From positions 1 through 21,975 of the forward strand of contig JBNJGL010000038.1 in NCBI GenBank assembly GCA_051747745.1: 21,975 nt of DNA, read 5' to 3'. A program made the position numbers and the translations under genes. The DNA is from QPJE01 sp051747745. Lineage in GTDB: Bacteria > Bacillota > Halanaerobiia > Halanaerobiales > Halanaerobiaceae. Positions 21,771 to 21,975 of the stretch are shown in pieces. The notes under the pieces are model-generated. The model was not told the DNA's origin. It did no database searches and saw nothing but the letters and a program-made list of their open reading frames with translations. Every line of letters begins with the position of its first letter. Positions within the stretch are counted from its first letter, which is position 1.

Positions 21771-21847
21771 TTTTCAGCCTGGATTAAGAATAGAAAGACA
21801 AAAGAATAAAGCGCTTCAAATTATAAATAGAAAATATTTAGTTTTCA
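21754..21847. repeat. 23-bp direct repeat, one copy at the end of the YhfA-like gene
   Basis: Bases 21754-21776 and 21825-21847 are identical over 23 bp, beginning AAATAGAAAATATTTAG, and similarity continues weakly (GCCTGG against ACCCGG). The first copy contains the last codons and stop of the YhfA-like gene; the second leads into the terminator. It looks like an old 71-bp duplication of the gene end. Confidence 0.9.
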
Positions 21848-21870
21848 ACCCGGTCAAAAACCGGGTTTTT
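21847..21870 (+). terminator. terminator after the YhfA-like gene
   Basis: The stem AACCCGGT (21847-21854) pairs with ACCGGGTT (21860-21867), with a 5-nt loop (CAAAA) and a T-run to 21870. The remaining 105 bp to the window end are AT-rich and hold no feature I can support. Confidence 0.88.
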
Positions 21871-21975
21871 CTTATAAAAAAATAGACATTTCTGCAGGAA
21901 ATACTTAAATATTATTGAATATATAAAGTAAGATTTAAGTTTTACTTTAAAATTTTTAGAATTTTACAATAATTC

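Overview
The window looks like a core chromosomal stretch of a low-GC, anaerobic Firmicutes-type bacterium. The best guess is Halanaerobiales (Halanaerobium-like), inferred from gene content and protein style rather than from any marker gene. Coding sequence is AT-rich, ribosome binding sites are strong (AGGAGG-type), and TTG/GTG starts are common. Much of the order matches the origin-proximal yaa/yab region of Bacillus. The first block is tRNA-Ser, tadA, SRP RNA, dnaX, ybaB, recR. The second is tmk, darA, holB, ricT, yabA, yabB-like methyltransferase, rsmI, metG. Relative to Bacillus, yaaR, yazA and abrB are absent from the second block.

Layout. 1-40: probable 3' tail of an upstream gene. 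81-322: a non-coding element with 19-bp perfect inverted terminal repeats enclosing three 52-bp tandem repeats. 439-1736: a compact RNA-rich unit behind a near-consensus extended -10 promoter: tRNA-Arg(ACG), tadA, tRNA-Ser(CGA), tRNA-Ser(GGA), 270-nt SRP RNA and a terminator. 1723-4555: dnaX-ybaB-recR with its own promoter and terminator. 4673-5785 (minus): a DUF362/ferredoxin protein, divergent from guaB. 6022-8607: guaB and trxB. 8612-15475: the tmk-to-metG operon, which joins dTMP phosphorylation, c-di-AMP sensing, clamp loading, replication-initiation control, RNA processing/modification and Met-tRNA charging. 15561-17566: rex-walJ-rlmH. 17598-20521: an MtnK-like kinase, an EamA transporter and a secreted MliC-type protein. 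20570-21870: two divergently transcribed OsmC-family genes and a terminator.

Most genes are housekeeping and I see no obvious new defence or mobile system. The most unusual structure is in the first 1.5 kb. The tRNA that TadA edits is encoded immediately upstream of tadA. The next tRNA gene (Ser-CGA) begins inside the last codons of tadA, so RNase P cleavage at its 5' end would remove the tadA stop codon. Other points worth a look are the terminal-repeat/tandem-repeat element, an A9 slippage-type run in dnaX with stops close behind it in both other frames, a dnaX promoter nested in the preceding terminator, and a predicted secreted lysozyme-inhibitor-like protein of a type best known from diderm bacteria.
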